Source of the DNA: Paludibacteraceae bacterium
GTDB lineage: Bacteria > Bacteroidota > Bacteroidia > Bacteroidales > Paludibacteraceae
DNA: 64,000 nt
Assembly: GCA_024692565.1 (NCBI GenBank)
Contig: JAILMN010000034.1
Location: 1 to 64,000, forward strand
Direction of reading: 5' to 3'
The notes beneath the pieces were generated by a model. The model was not told where the DNA came from and did not search any database. It was given only the letters and a program-made list of their open reading frames with translations. Numbering within the stretch: position 1 is the stretch's first letter; every line of letters begins with the position of its first letter. This document shows, piece after piece, positions 17,444 through 25,014 of this stretch. The position numbers and the translations under genes are program-made.

Positions 17444-20400
17444 TGAATCGGTTTTTCTTACCATAAACGACCATCCGATCGAGTGCGACGAGGACAGCCG
17501 GCACCACGGTGAGCGTAAGCACGACGGCCATAAACGCACCTACAGCCAGGCAACCCACGATATTGGATATCATCACGTCGTCAATCGCTACCGCCATCAC
17601 CCCAGGCCCTATGACCATGATCAGACCGGACGTAAGGATGGTTCGAATCGAACTCTTGTATGCCAGACATACGGCATCGACGGGCAGCATCGTCTTGCGG
17701 AACTCGCGGTAGTAGTTGGCGAAAAGGATTCCGTAGTCGATGGTAGCACCCATGAGGATGGCTTGCACGATGAGGTACGCGAGGTACAGCATCTGTCCGG
17801 ACACCAGACCCGCTACCACTACGTTGACAAAGACAGCCGTCATGACAGTCACCACAAGGATGATCGGGACGATGACGGAGCGGAAAGTGACCGCGACGAT
17901 GAGGAAGATAGCAAGGATCGTGAGCAGCGTCACTACGTTCATCTCATGATCGAATCCTCCGCGCATCTCTGCGTACATCACCGATTCGCCTACGTAATAG
18001 TGCTCATGCGGCAATTGGGCGTCCGCTACAGCGGTCAGCAAGTCCACGAAGTCATAGGTCGCTTGCGACTCGGCAGGCAGCGTGGAAAGGACTACGAGCA
18101 GCGAGTGGTCGGGTTTGCGCAACTGACCCAAACCGTCCTGTATCTGGGCATGTATATCTTTGGCTTGCGACTGAATGGAGTCCGGCAGGATGTCTGCGAG
18201 TCGTTCGTCATAAACGAGCGTGTCGCAGAGGTAAGTCAGCAGTGGTTCGAAGCCCATACGGAGCGTGTCGGCTTTCGAGTTGACCGAACCGTAGTAGTCA
18301 TAGAGCAGCGACATCTGTGCCGCGGTGACCGGTGCAGTCTTGACATCCGACAGCTTCATCAGTCGTGCCAGCTTGGCGGACATCTGCTCCGCCGTGTAGG
18401 TCTTGCCGCCGAAGACGAGTTCCACGAACAGTTCGGCTTGCTGGTCAGCTTTCGAAGGTCCTCGATGCTTAGGAGCCGGCTGCTCTTCCGTCTGTTGCGG
18501 CACCACCGCTACGGCACGTGTAGTATCGGTGCTATGCAGTGTGCTCTGGATGTCAGCAATCGAGTTGACGATATCTTCGGCACTGATCTCGCTCTGCGCC
18601 TTGGCGGTCTGCGGTTGCTCTTTCTTCTGAGGTCCTCGGGCGATAGCAATCAGTTGGTCGTCCGTGAAGTCCTCTATGCCGAACGCACGCAGCAGTCGGT
18701 TGAGCTCGGACGGCGTGAGCGAAGCGTTCTTATCCGCCAGATCCATCAGGTACGCACGTTGACCCAATTGGGTACGTTGCTCATCGGAGATCATTCCGGC
18801 GAGGCCTTTGCGTTGAAACAGGTCATCCACCAGCAGATGTACGTACTGCAGCGGCGTCAGTTTGGTTACCTTACCCGGCGCGTACCCATAGACGAGCTGC
18901 GTCTGGATAAGGGTTGAACCGATATAAATGGACATCTCTTTGGTGGACATCGGCAGACGGATAGCAGCGGTGTCGGTCAGCTTACGCATCTCGACGGAAG
19001 CGGCAGTGGTCTGCGTAGCGTTGAGGCGCTCGATGAAGGGCACCACAGCGATGCGGTTGATGTCCACGGAAGGCATCTCGTGTGGTTCTTCTTCCACCTC
19101 GACAGGCGCTACGTGCGAAGCGATAGGCGCTATCGTTTCACGCACCAGCACAACGGTGTCCACCGGCTCTGCTTCTTCCTCTGCGGCCTCATTCTTAGGC
19201 TCTTCTTGGGGTTCCGAAGGCGTATCGAGCATCGACTGGAGGTCGGCTATCTGACGCTTCATATCGGCATCCAGATAAGAGGAGAAGAGCGGGTTGGACG
19301 CTACATGTGTATGCAGGAAGCGTGCGAAAGTGGGGAACGAGAGTTGCTGGTCGTGCTCCGGGTGCTCACGCATGTAATAGACGAGTCGTACCATCTCGGG
19401 CGAGAGCATATCGAGTGCTTCATCCGGTACGGTTGCCGCGTCGGCAGGCATGAGGTCACCGAAGGTAGTGAGCAGCGTCTGCACATGGTTGGTCATCTCG
19501 GTCGGCGTCAGCGGTCGCGACATAAGCGTCGGATAACTGATCACGGACTGAATACCCTTCTGCGCCAGCAGACTGTCCACCAGCACATAGACGGAGTCCT
19601 CATCCTGCGTGTCATAAACCAGCACGAACGGGTTCGGCGCAGGGAAGATCTCCTCTATCTTCGACTCCGCTTCGGCAGAGAAGAAAATGGTCGTTTGTTG
19701 CGAGAAATACCAGGATGTACCGAAGAGCACGACGGCTCCTACGGCGATAGATATCTTATGGGACGAGACGAAGTGCGCCAAGCCGTCCGTAGGCGGGATA
19801 TATGCTTTCTTCGCCGTTCTGTTGATGGTGCGTCGGAAGAGCAGCATCAGTGCCGGCATTGCGGTGAAAGTACAGATGAGCGAACAGATGACGCCTTTGG
19901 CGAGCACGACGCCCATATCGGTACCTATCTTGAGGCGCATGAAGCAGAGCATGAGCAGTCCGACCACGGTCGTCAAAGCCGACGAGAGAATGGACGGAGC
20001 GGCTTTCTTAATGGCTCTGTTGGCCGCTATACCGGCAGTACGGCGGTCGGTGTGCTCGTCCTGCTCCTGCCGATAGCGGTTGAGCAGCACGATGCAGTAG
20101 TCAAGCGAGAGCACGGCTTGCAGGATAGAGCCGATGAAGTTCGTAGTGATAGACACCGACGGCAACAACGCGTTCGTACCCATATTGAGCAGAATTGCCA
20201 GGCCTGCGGTGATGAGGATAACCACGGGTTCGAACCAACTCTGCGCCATCACAAAGAGCACAAGCATGATCATGACGGCAGCGATGATCATCACCGACAT
20301 CGGCGGCGTCGCGCCGTCCTGGCTGGTCTCTACGACGCAGTTACCACCGAAACGGTTATTTATCTGCTTGCCCAACTCCTTCTGATCGACGGACTTAGGC

Positions 20401-20729
20401 ACGTCGAGGTCGAAGACGGTGTAGGTGCTGTCGGCATTGTAGCGATAAGTAACGCTCTGCACATCTTCATAACCGCTGAGCAGCGTCCGGATACCGGGCA
20501 CCTCGTTGGGTTTGAGGCCTTCGAACATGACGTGCACGTCAGCGCCGGACATCTGTGCGGACGAACCGAACTCGCTCATCACGATCTCCAGTCCGCGCTT
20601 CATCTGCGAGTCATCCGGCAGGTACTTGGTCATATCGGCGTTGACGTTCGTATGGAACATCAGGATGCCGCAAACGACAGCCAGCGCTACCGTGATCGCA
20701 AATAATATGTAATGGAAACTACGTTTCAA
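17397..20729 (-). CDS. MMPL/RND-superfamily exporter with large periplasmic insertion
   Basis: 1110 residues. Two SSD/MMPL-like modules of about six transmembrane segments each are visible: about 1-350 (with LQAVLSLDYCIVLLNRYRQE and SALTTVVGLLMLCFMRLKIG) and about 930-1090 (AILMGATIDYGILFANYYRE, with the conserved Asp of the proton relay). Between them lies a periplasmic region near 600 residues, far larger than usual. It includes acidic and Pro/Glu-rich linkers (PSEPQEEPKNEAAEEEAEP) and helical segments. RND members of this kind export lipids or hopanoids; the substrate is unknown. The 3' end overlaps the permease gene. The start is near a heptamer array after the rluB stop. Confidence 0.87.
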   Translation of the reverse strand: MKRSFHYILFAITVALAVVCGILMFHTNVNADMTKYLPDDSQMKRGLEIVMSEFGSSAQMSGADVHVMFEGLKPNEVPGIRTLLSGYEDVQSVTYRYNADSTYTVFDLDVPKSVDQKELGKQINNRFGGNCVVETSQDGATPPMSVMIIAAVMIMLVLFVMAQSWFEPVVILITAGLAILLNMGTNALLPSVSITTNFIGSILQAVLSLDYCIVLLNRYRQEQDEHTDRRTAGIAANRAIKKAAPSILSSALTTVVGLLMLCFMRLKIGTDMGVVLAKGVICSLICTFTAMPALMLLFRRTINRTAKKAYIPPTDGLAHFVSSHKISIAVGAVVLFGTSWYFSQQTTIFFSAEAESKIEEIFPAPNPFVLVYDTQDEDSVYVLVDSLLAQKGIQSVISYPTLMSRPLTPTEMTNHVQTLLTTFGDLMPADAATVPDEALDMLSPEMVRLVYYMREHPEHDQQLSFPTFARFLHTHVASNPLFSSYLDADMKRQIADLQSMLDTPSEPQEEPKNEAAEEEAEPVDTVVLVRETIAPIASHVAPVEVEEEPHEMPSVDINRIAVVPFIERLNATQTTAASVEMRKLTDTAAIRLPMSTKEMSIYIGSTLIQTQLVYGYAPGKVTKLTPLQYVHLLVDDLFQRKGLAGMISDEQRTQLGQRAYLMDLADKNASLTPSELNRLLRAFGIEDFTDDQLIAIARGPQKKEQPQTAKAQSEISAEDIVNSIADIQSTLHSTDTTRAVAVVPQQTEEQPAPKHRGPSKADQQAELFVELVFGGKTYTAEQMSAKLARLMKLSDVKTAPVTAAQMSLLYDYYGSVNSKADTLRMGFEPLLTYLCDTLVYDERLADILPDSIQSQAKDIHAQIQDGLGQLRKPDHSLLVVLSTLPAESQATYDFVDLLTAVADAQLPHEHYYVGESVMYAEMRGGFDHEMNVVTLLTILAIFLIVAVTFRSVIVPIILVVTVMTAVFVNVVVAGLVSGQMLYLAYLIVQAILMGATIDYGILFANYYREFRKTMLPVDAVCLAYKSSIRTILTSGLIMVIGPGVMAVAIDDVMISNIVGCLAVGAFMAVVLTLTVVPAVLVALDRMVVYGKKNRFNGEQTKVESDDHAEG

Positions 20730-20762
20730 TTGACGATTGGACGATTGACGATTTACGATTTA
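20730..20762 (+). repeat. GACGATT-type array between exporter and rluB
   Basis: Degenerate units GACGATT, GGACGATT, GACGATT and TACGATT. The TAA stop of rluB (20760-20762, minus strand) lies at its edge. Confidence 0.85.
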
Positions 20763-21740
20763 GAACTGTCCCATTTGTAGGAATGCTACCTCTTTGGGTG
20801 TGAGGAAACGCCATTTACCGCGACTTACGTTCTTCTTGGTCAATCCGGCGAAGGACACACGGTCGAGGTTGACTACCTTATACCCTACTTTCTCGAAGAT
20901 ACGGCGTACGACGCGGTTCTGCCCGGAGTGAATCTCCAGACCGATGTGACGGCGGTCAGCCTTCGGAAACTCGAGTGCATCGGGTTCGATACGCTCGTCA
21001 TCCAGTACCACTCCGGCACGGATGATGGCTTCGTCCACTTCCTCGAGCTCGCGATCCAGCGTCACGGCGTAGATCTTTTTCTTATGGAATTTCGGGTGCG
21101 TCAGTTTGGCTGCGAGGTCACCGTCATTGGTGAGCAGCAGTACACCCGTGGTGTTTCTATCCAAACGGCCTACCGGGTAGATTCGTTCGGCGCAAGCGTT
21201 GCGCACGATGTCGATGACGGTGTGGCGCTCCTGCGGGTCATCGGTAGTAGTCACCGTATTCTTGGGTTTATTGAGCAATATATAGACCTTGCGCTCGCGA
21301 CGAACGGGCTGGTCGTGAAAACGGATGTCATCGGTCGGCAGCACTTTGGTACCCAGGCTATCCACGGTCACACCGTTCACGGTGATGACGCCGGCTTGGA
21401 TGAAATCGTCCGCCTCACGACGCGAACAGATACCTGCGTTGGCGAGGTATTTATTCAGACGTACGGGTTTGGTCGGATCTTCGTTCTGCTGACGATACTC
21501 CTGCTGTTTGCGGTTGGAATAGAGTCCGTTATTACGTTTAGGTTTGCCTCCGAACGGTTTGTTCGGACGTTGGGGACGTTCGCTGTTAAAAGGACGTTGT
21601 CCGAATTGCGGACGCTCAGTTGCTTCGCCTTCACGGCGAAAACGGGGACGAGCCGATGCAGGCTCTGCTTCACGGCGAAAACGCGGTCTTGGACGGCGCT
21701 CGCCTTCATTGTTCAAATTGCTATACATATTCGTGTGCAT
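20760..21740 (-). CDS. rluB: Ribosomal large subunit pseudouridine synthase, RsuA/RluB family
   Basis: About 326 residues from ATG 21740; GTG 21755 and ATG 21728 are alternatives. The first 90 residues are a basic, Arg/Gln/Pro-rich disordered extension with several RPRFRRE-like repeats. Then an S4 RNA-binding domain (VRLNKYLANAGICSRREA) and the pseudouridine synthase domain with catalytic Asp in YPVGRLDRNTTG. The family modifies U2605 of 23S rRNA. The tail is of Bacteroidetes type, and the R-rich extension likely gives extra RNA binding. Ends just inside a heptamer array. Confidence 0.9.
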   Translation of the reverse strand: MHTNMYSNLNNEGERRPRPRFRREAEPASARPRFRREGEATERPQFGQRPFNSERPQRPNKPFGGKPKRNNGLYSNRKQQEYRQQNEDPTKPVRLNKYLANAGICSRREADDFIQAGVITVNGVTVDSLGTKVLPTDDIRFHDQPVRRERKVYILLNKPKNTVTTTDDPQERHTVIDIVRNACAERIYPVGRLDRNTTGVLLLTNDGDLAAKLTHPKFHKKKIYAVTLDRELEEVDEAIIRAGVVLDDERIEPDALEFPKADRRHIGLEIHSGQNRVVRRIFEKVGYKVVNLDRVSFAGLTKKNVSRGKWRFLTPKEVAFLQMGQF

Positions 21741-21838
21741 TATGCGTATACTCACGTACGCGCGTTAATTAAACAAGGTGAAAAGGCAAAAGGAACGAAT
21801 CCCTCTTACCTTTTACCTTTTACATTAAACCATCTTGA

Positions 21839-22021
21839 TTAAGCTTCTGCTTTCTCGACAGCGAGTTTACCACGATAGTAGCCGCAAGACGGGCAAACGG
21901 TGTGGTAGATGTGGAGAGCGCCGCAGTTCGGGCATGTAGCCAGCGTCGGAGCTTTCACTACGTCATGGGTACGACGTTTCGCTTGTCTGGTGTGCGATTG
22001 TCTTCTTTTAGGATGTGCCAT
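21839..22021 (-). CDS. rpmF: 50S ribosomal protein L32
   Basis: 60 residues from ATG 22021 (MAHPKRRQSHTRQAKRR). The zinc-binding pair CPNCG and CPSCGYYRG is complete. An extension to 22042 was rejected because L32 starts with MAxPK. Usual partner gene yceD lies upstream, separated here by 164 nt of DNA with strong inverted repeats. Confidence 0.95.
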   Translation of the reverse strand: MAHPKRRQSHTRQAKRRTHDVVKAPTLATCPNCGALHIYHTVCPSCGYYRGKLAVEKAEA

Positions 22022-22185
22022 TTCGCGCTGGCTAAGGCTCAATACGATTCGCGACCTCGTCGCTCATATGAATTTTCGCCTTGCCCTCGCTCTCCGATCC
22101 ACAAACACTGCGTTCGGTTTGTGTCTCGGGTGGAGGGCGCCTCCTAGCCAGTGAGGAGGGATTAATTATTTAACTTCTTTTAATT
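22022..22185 (-). other. Structured spacer between yceD and rpmF
   Basis: 164 nt without a credible gene. CTGGCTAAGG (22028-22037) is complementary, with one bulge, to CCTAGCCAG (22143-22151), enclosing three local hairpins: GCGAC/GTCGC, ACAAAC/GTTTGT and GCCCTC/GAGGGC. It would be the transcribed leader of rpmF. This could be an L32 autoregulatory leader or a mobile repeat; only one copy is present in the window. Confidence 0.6.
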
Positions 22186-22626
22186 CTATCCTTCGGGATC
22201 CGGCTCGTCACAGAGGTGATCATGGAGGAGAAGTTCCATGTGCTTATTGCACTCACCCAGTTGGTGACAGTGAACGAGCGGAATATCGATACTTACTATT
22301 TCGTATGCGAGCCAAGACAAGTCTAATTGACGATTGACGATTTCGTCTTCCTCCTCTTCAGACCAGATTTCTTGCTCGTCGTTAATTTCAAGGGGCATGG
22401 GGTCGAGGCACCTATCGCACACAACAAAGACAGTTCCGTGAACTGAGATCTTGAGCTGATAGTCCTCCTCCCGGAGATTTAGCGTCGCTTTACAAGCCAC
22501 TTCGCCGCTGAGTATCTCCGATTTCTCGAGGGATTCAAAGAAAGCGTTATCTAACTGAATATCAAACGAATGCGTGCCAATAGGCAGGCGCGACAGGTCG
22601 ATGATATAGGGCTTGTTTTCGCTCAT
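22186..22626 (-). CDS. yceD: YceD/DUF177 family protein
   Basis: 146 residues. It has the DUF177 layout: an N-terminal segment SRLPIGTHSFDIQLD, then two Cys pairs (VVCDRCLDPM at about 70-79 and VHCHQLGEC near the C-terminus). YceD is linked to 23S rRNA maturation or accumulation and is almost always followed by rpmF, as here. The sequence EIVNRQLDL (22325-22345) is encoded by a GACGATT-type repeat inside the frame. The promoter at 22644-22674 is close (14 nt to the start). Confidence 0.88.
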   Translation of the reverse strand: MSENKPYIIDLSRLPIGTHSFDIQLDNAFFESLEKSEILSGEVACKATLNLREEDYQLKISVHGTVFVVCDRCLDPMPLEINDEQEIWSEEEEDEIVNRQLDLSWLAYEIVSIDIPLVHCHQLGECNKHMELLLHDHLCDEPDPEG

Positions 22627-22643
22627 AGGCGCAAAATCGGTTG

Positions 22644-22674
22644 CAAAATTACTACAAAAATTTCACATACGCAA
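22644..22674 (-). promoter_or_regulatory. Promoter for yceD-rpmF
   Basis: Minus strand TTG (22674-22672), a 20-nt spacer and TAATTTTG (22651-22644). Confidence 0.78.
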
Positions 22675-22701
22675 ATTTTTTTGCATTTTTTTTGACATTT
22701 A

Positions 22702-22870
22702 CGGAGTTTTTACTCCGTGATTATTAAAGAGCCTGAGACCATGCGGATAGCGCATATACTCCTCAAAAAACACGGTGCCCCCCGCTCGTGCTTTTGCAGA
22801 CCCCAACTGCAAAAGAACGTTTTTGCAGGAGTACATGCTGATATACGCTGACGCGAGGCTCTTTAATAAT
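22702..22870. repeat. 151-bp inverted-repeat element, copy 2, with adjoining hairpin
   Basis: The core 22720-22870 is the same length and orientation as 4761-4911, with eight differences, all transitions. The 15-bp terminal inverted repeats are unchanged. In the inner stem one G-C pair of copy 1 is A-T here (CTTTTGCAG/CTGCAAAAG). The adjoining hairpin is ACGGAGT-tttt-ACTCCGT, extended by one pair compared with copy 1. The flanks also match: CAAAAAAATGC and GGGGCGTGCCGAAA occur after both copies, adjacent in copy 1 and about 60 bp apart in copy 2. Confidence 0.85.
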
Positions 22871-23008
22871 CATAGCGGCAAAGCCGCGGATGACAAAAAA
22901 ATGCATAATTTGCGGATGGGCTGTAAGACGCGAACGTAAATTCGGAGGGAACCCACCCTATAGGGGAAGGGGCGTGCCGAAAGTACTATATCATGCAAAT
23001 AAAAATGA
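22871..23008. other. Non-coding segment after element copy 2
   Basis: No gene seen. It contains about 60 bp absent after copy 1, with inverted repeats around GGGAACCCACCC, and ends with GGGGCGTGCCGAAA shared with copy 1. Confidence 0.5.
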
Positions 23009-23039
23009 AAAAAAAGCGCCACGAGGACGCTTTTTTTTC
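23009..23039 (-). terminator. Terminator for the 23 kb membrane protein gene
   Basis: AAAAAAAGCG and CGCTTTTTTT arms around CCACGAGGA, just after the minus-strand stop. Confidence 0.8.
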
Positions 23040-23052
23040 GTTTGAGCACGGC

Positions 23053-23706
23053 TTATTCAGCCTCTTTAGCCGGAGCTTCTTCTTCCTCAAGGAACTTACC
23101 GGTGGTGAGTTGACGATAGATAGAAGCCTCGATGCCGTAGAGCGCCGGAACGACGAAGATGATGAGGATCACATTGATGATCGCGCCGATGGTCTCCAGC
23201 CAACCGATGTTACCGATGCCGAACAGACCGGCGATGATAGCTACTACAATACCGATTGCCAAGCCAGCCAGGAACTCAGAACCGAAGATACGCCATTTAT
23301 TGCCGTAGGTCAGGCGGTTCGACTCGCGAAGTGCATCCAGCGCCGACATATCTTTGTCCACGAACAGCACAGCCGCAAAGTTCCATGCAATAGAGATCAC
23401 AAGACCTGGTATAATGCCAAACATGAAGCCTACGCCAATGGCACCGCTCATGAGCGCCATGAGGATAAAGAACTCACCCATGTTCTTGCGATACTTAGCT
23501 TCGAAGATGAAAAGCGGGTTGATAGCTTTGCCTTTTGCCATTTCTGCGGGCAGCGAAGACATTGCAATCGTCGTACCTACGTTCAGATACGGAATCCAGA
23601 TAGTAAGCAGATACAAAACTGTTACCAGAATGAGGCTCAAGAAATTAACGAGCCCAATCGCGATACCATCCTTGATGGTCGCAATGATGTTGAGTTTTTT
23701 GTCCAT
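23053..23706 (-). CDS. Integral membrane protein of unknown function
   Basis: 217 residues with about five hydrophobic segments (near 17-40, 78-98, 105-122, 150-172 and 180-200). A cytoplasmic motif ALDALRESNRLTYGNKWRIF lies between segments, similar in style to DUF975 or glycerophosphodiester phosphodiesterase membrane domains that regulate membrane composition. The C-terminus is acidic (LEEEEAPAKEAE). I do not recognise a specific function. It is followed by its own terminator. Confidence 0.8.
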   Translation of the reverse strand: MDKKLNIIATIKDGIAIGLVNFLSLILVTVLYLLTIWIPYLNVGTTIAMSSLPAEMAKGKAINPLFIFEAKYRKNMGEFFILMALMSGAIGVGFMFGIIPGLVISIAWNFAAVLFVDKDMSALDALRESNRLTYGNKWRIFGSEFLAGLAIGIVVAIIAGLFGIGNIGWLETIGAIINVILIIFVVPALYGIEASIYRQLTTGKFLEEEEAPAKEAE

Positions 23707-23743
23707 AAGCGTAGTTGGTTTAATGAGTTAATGAATCAGTGAA

Positions 23744-24844
23744 TTAACGTACTTCCTGTCCGAGGACGTTGTAGGTTTTCTCACCCTTGATGATGAAGAG
23801 TTGTCCGTTGCGCAGTTCCTTCACAGCCTTCTCACCATTCTCAATGTCGTTGATGCCGGTAGCAGTTGCTTTGAAATTACCCTCCAATTTGAAAGTGTCG
23901 TCTTTCTTATATGTCACAGTTACGTCACCGGCAGCAGCTAATTGGAATACGATATTGTTATCAGCGTCTGTGGTAAGTGTTGCAGGCTTGTCAGTCAAAT
24001 CGGAATATCCTTTTGCAGTATCCCATGTACCATCCTCAGTTACTTTGAGCTTATACTCGGTATCAGCAGCAAGGCCGACAATGGTGTAGCTATCTTCCGT
24101 TGACTTCACTGCATCAGAAGCCCAGCCACCAACAGCCGTACCGCAAATATAGAACTTAGCGGGAACAACTACAGCCGGCACTGCAGCCGCAGAAACATAC
24201 CATTGTCCCTGTGCTTTAGAATAATACGGTGTTGCAGCATCCCATTCAAGATTTCCTGTCTTCTTCGAGTCATTTCCATTCTCGCTAAAGATGACGATAT
24301 CGTATTGAGTGTTAAACGTATACTTATATATATCCTTGCCGTTTGCTTTCTCTTCAGTGAGGGTCATGGTCGCTCCTGGCCAAGCGCCACCATTAGGCCA
24401 AGGATCTGCATTTTTATATACATAAGCGTTTACTGTACTCCAATCCGCGTCATTAACGAAATAGAGCGTTACTGTTTCCGGTTCACCTGCTGCCTCTACT
24501 GCTGCTAATGAAGCGTACCAACTTCCCTCGTAATAATATGGATTGGCAGAATCCCATACTTCGTTACTTGATTGTTGCCCGTTGTCGCCATTATTGAAAA
24601 TAATCACTTCGTATTGGGTGTCAAAGGTGTAAGAATAAACATCTTTACCTTTCGCTTGATCTGCGGTCTTAGTCATTGCCTCTCCTGGCCAAGCGCCACC
24701 ATTAGGCCAAGGATCTGCATCATGGAAAACATAAGCATGTACTGCAGCCCAATCATTCGAATTAACGAAATAGAGTGTTACGTTCGCAGCGAACATTGTT
24801 GCGCTGAAGAGCGCAGCGATTGCTAAAGATAAAATTTTTCTCAT
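23744..24844 (-). CDS. Exported starch-binding protein with two CBM26-type domains
   Basis: 366 residues with a signal peptide (ALFSATMFA). Two starch-binding module 26 domains (about 22-115 and 120-215) with motifs DPWPNGGAWPG. A third beta domain (about 232-325) begins AKFYICGTAVGGWASD. The end is the shared tail (KAVKELRNGQLFIIKGEK, YNVLGQEVR). The protein would bind starch or glycogen at the cell surface or outside. The two CBM coding regions share a perfect 39-bp stretch (24373-24411 and 24682-24720), so they are recently duplicated or undergo gene conversion. The gap to the preceding membrane protein holds a weak repeat (TTAATGAGTTAATGAATCAG). Confidence 0.87.
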   Translation of the reverse strand: MRKILSLAIAALFSATMFAANVTLYFVNSNDWAAVHAYVFHDADPWPNGGAWPGEAMTKTADQAKGKDVYSYTFDTQYEVIIFNNGDNGQQSSNEVWDSANPYYYEGSWYASLAAVEAAGEPETVTLYFVNDADWSTVNAYVYKNADPWPNGGAWPGATMTLTEEKANGKDIYKYTFNTQYDIVIFSENGNDSKKTGNLEWDAATPYYSKAQGQWYVSAAAVPAVVVPAKFYICGTAVGGWASDAVKSTEDSYTIVGLAADTEYKLKVTEDGTWDTAKGYSDLTDKPATLTTDADNNIVFQLAAAGDVTVTYKKDDTFKLEGNFKATATGINDIENGEKAVKELRNGQLFIIKGEKTYNVLGQEVR

Positions 24845-24905
24845 AATAATTAGAATTTAATTGGTTAATATTAAGGGTTAATTTAAAAAATCACCTTTGC
24901 GGCTG

Positions 24906-24936
24906 CAAAGGTACGAAAAAAATTTGATATATGCAA
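24906..24936 (-). promoter_or_regulatory. Promoter for CBM26 protein gene
   Basis: Minus strand TTG (24936-24934), a 20-nt spacer and TACCTTTG (24913-24906), with palindrome ACCTTTGC-agcc-GCAAAGGT across the start site (24893-24912). Confidence 0.8.
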
Positions 24937-24966
24937 ATATTTTGCAAAGAATTTGCGTTTTTACAC

Positions 24967-25000
24967 AAAAACAGCCCGCCGAAGCGAGCTGTTTTTGTTT
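24967..25000 (-). terminator. Terminator after the 25 kb surface protein gene
   Basis: AAAAACAGC pairs with GCTGTTTTT around CCGCCGAAGCGA, placed 15 nt after the stop. Confidence 0.85.
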
Positions 25001-25014
25001 ATGCAATCGTGAGT

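Noticed and set aside
17409..20705. Two long plus-strand frames (502 and 541 residues) opposite the RND exporter
   Set aside because: They are rich in His, Arg and Gln and antisense to clear transmembrane motifs.
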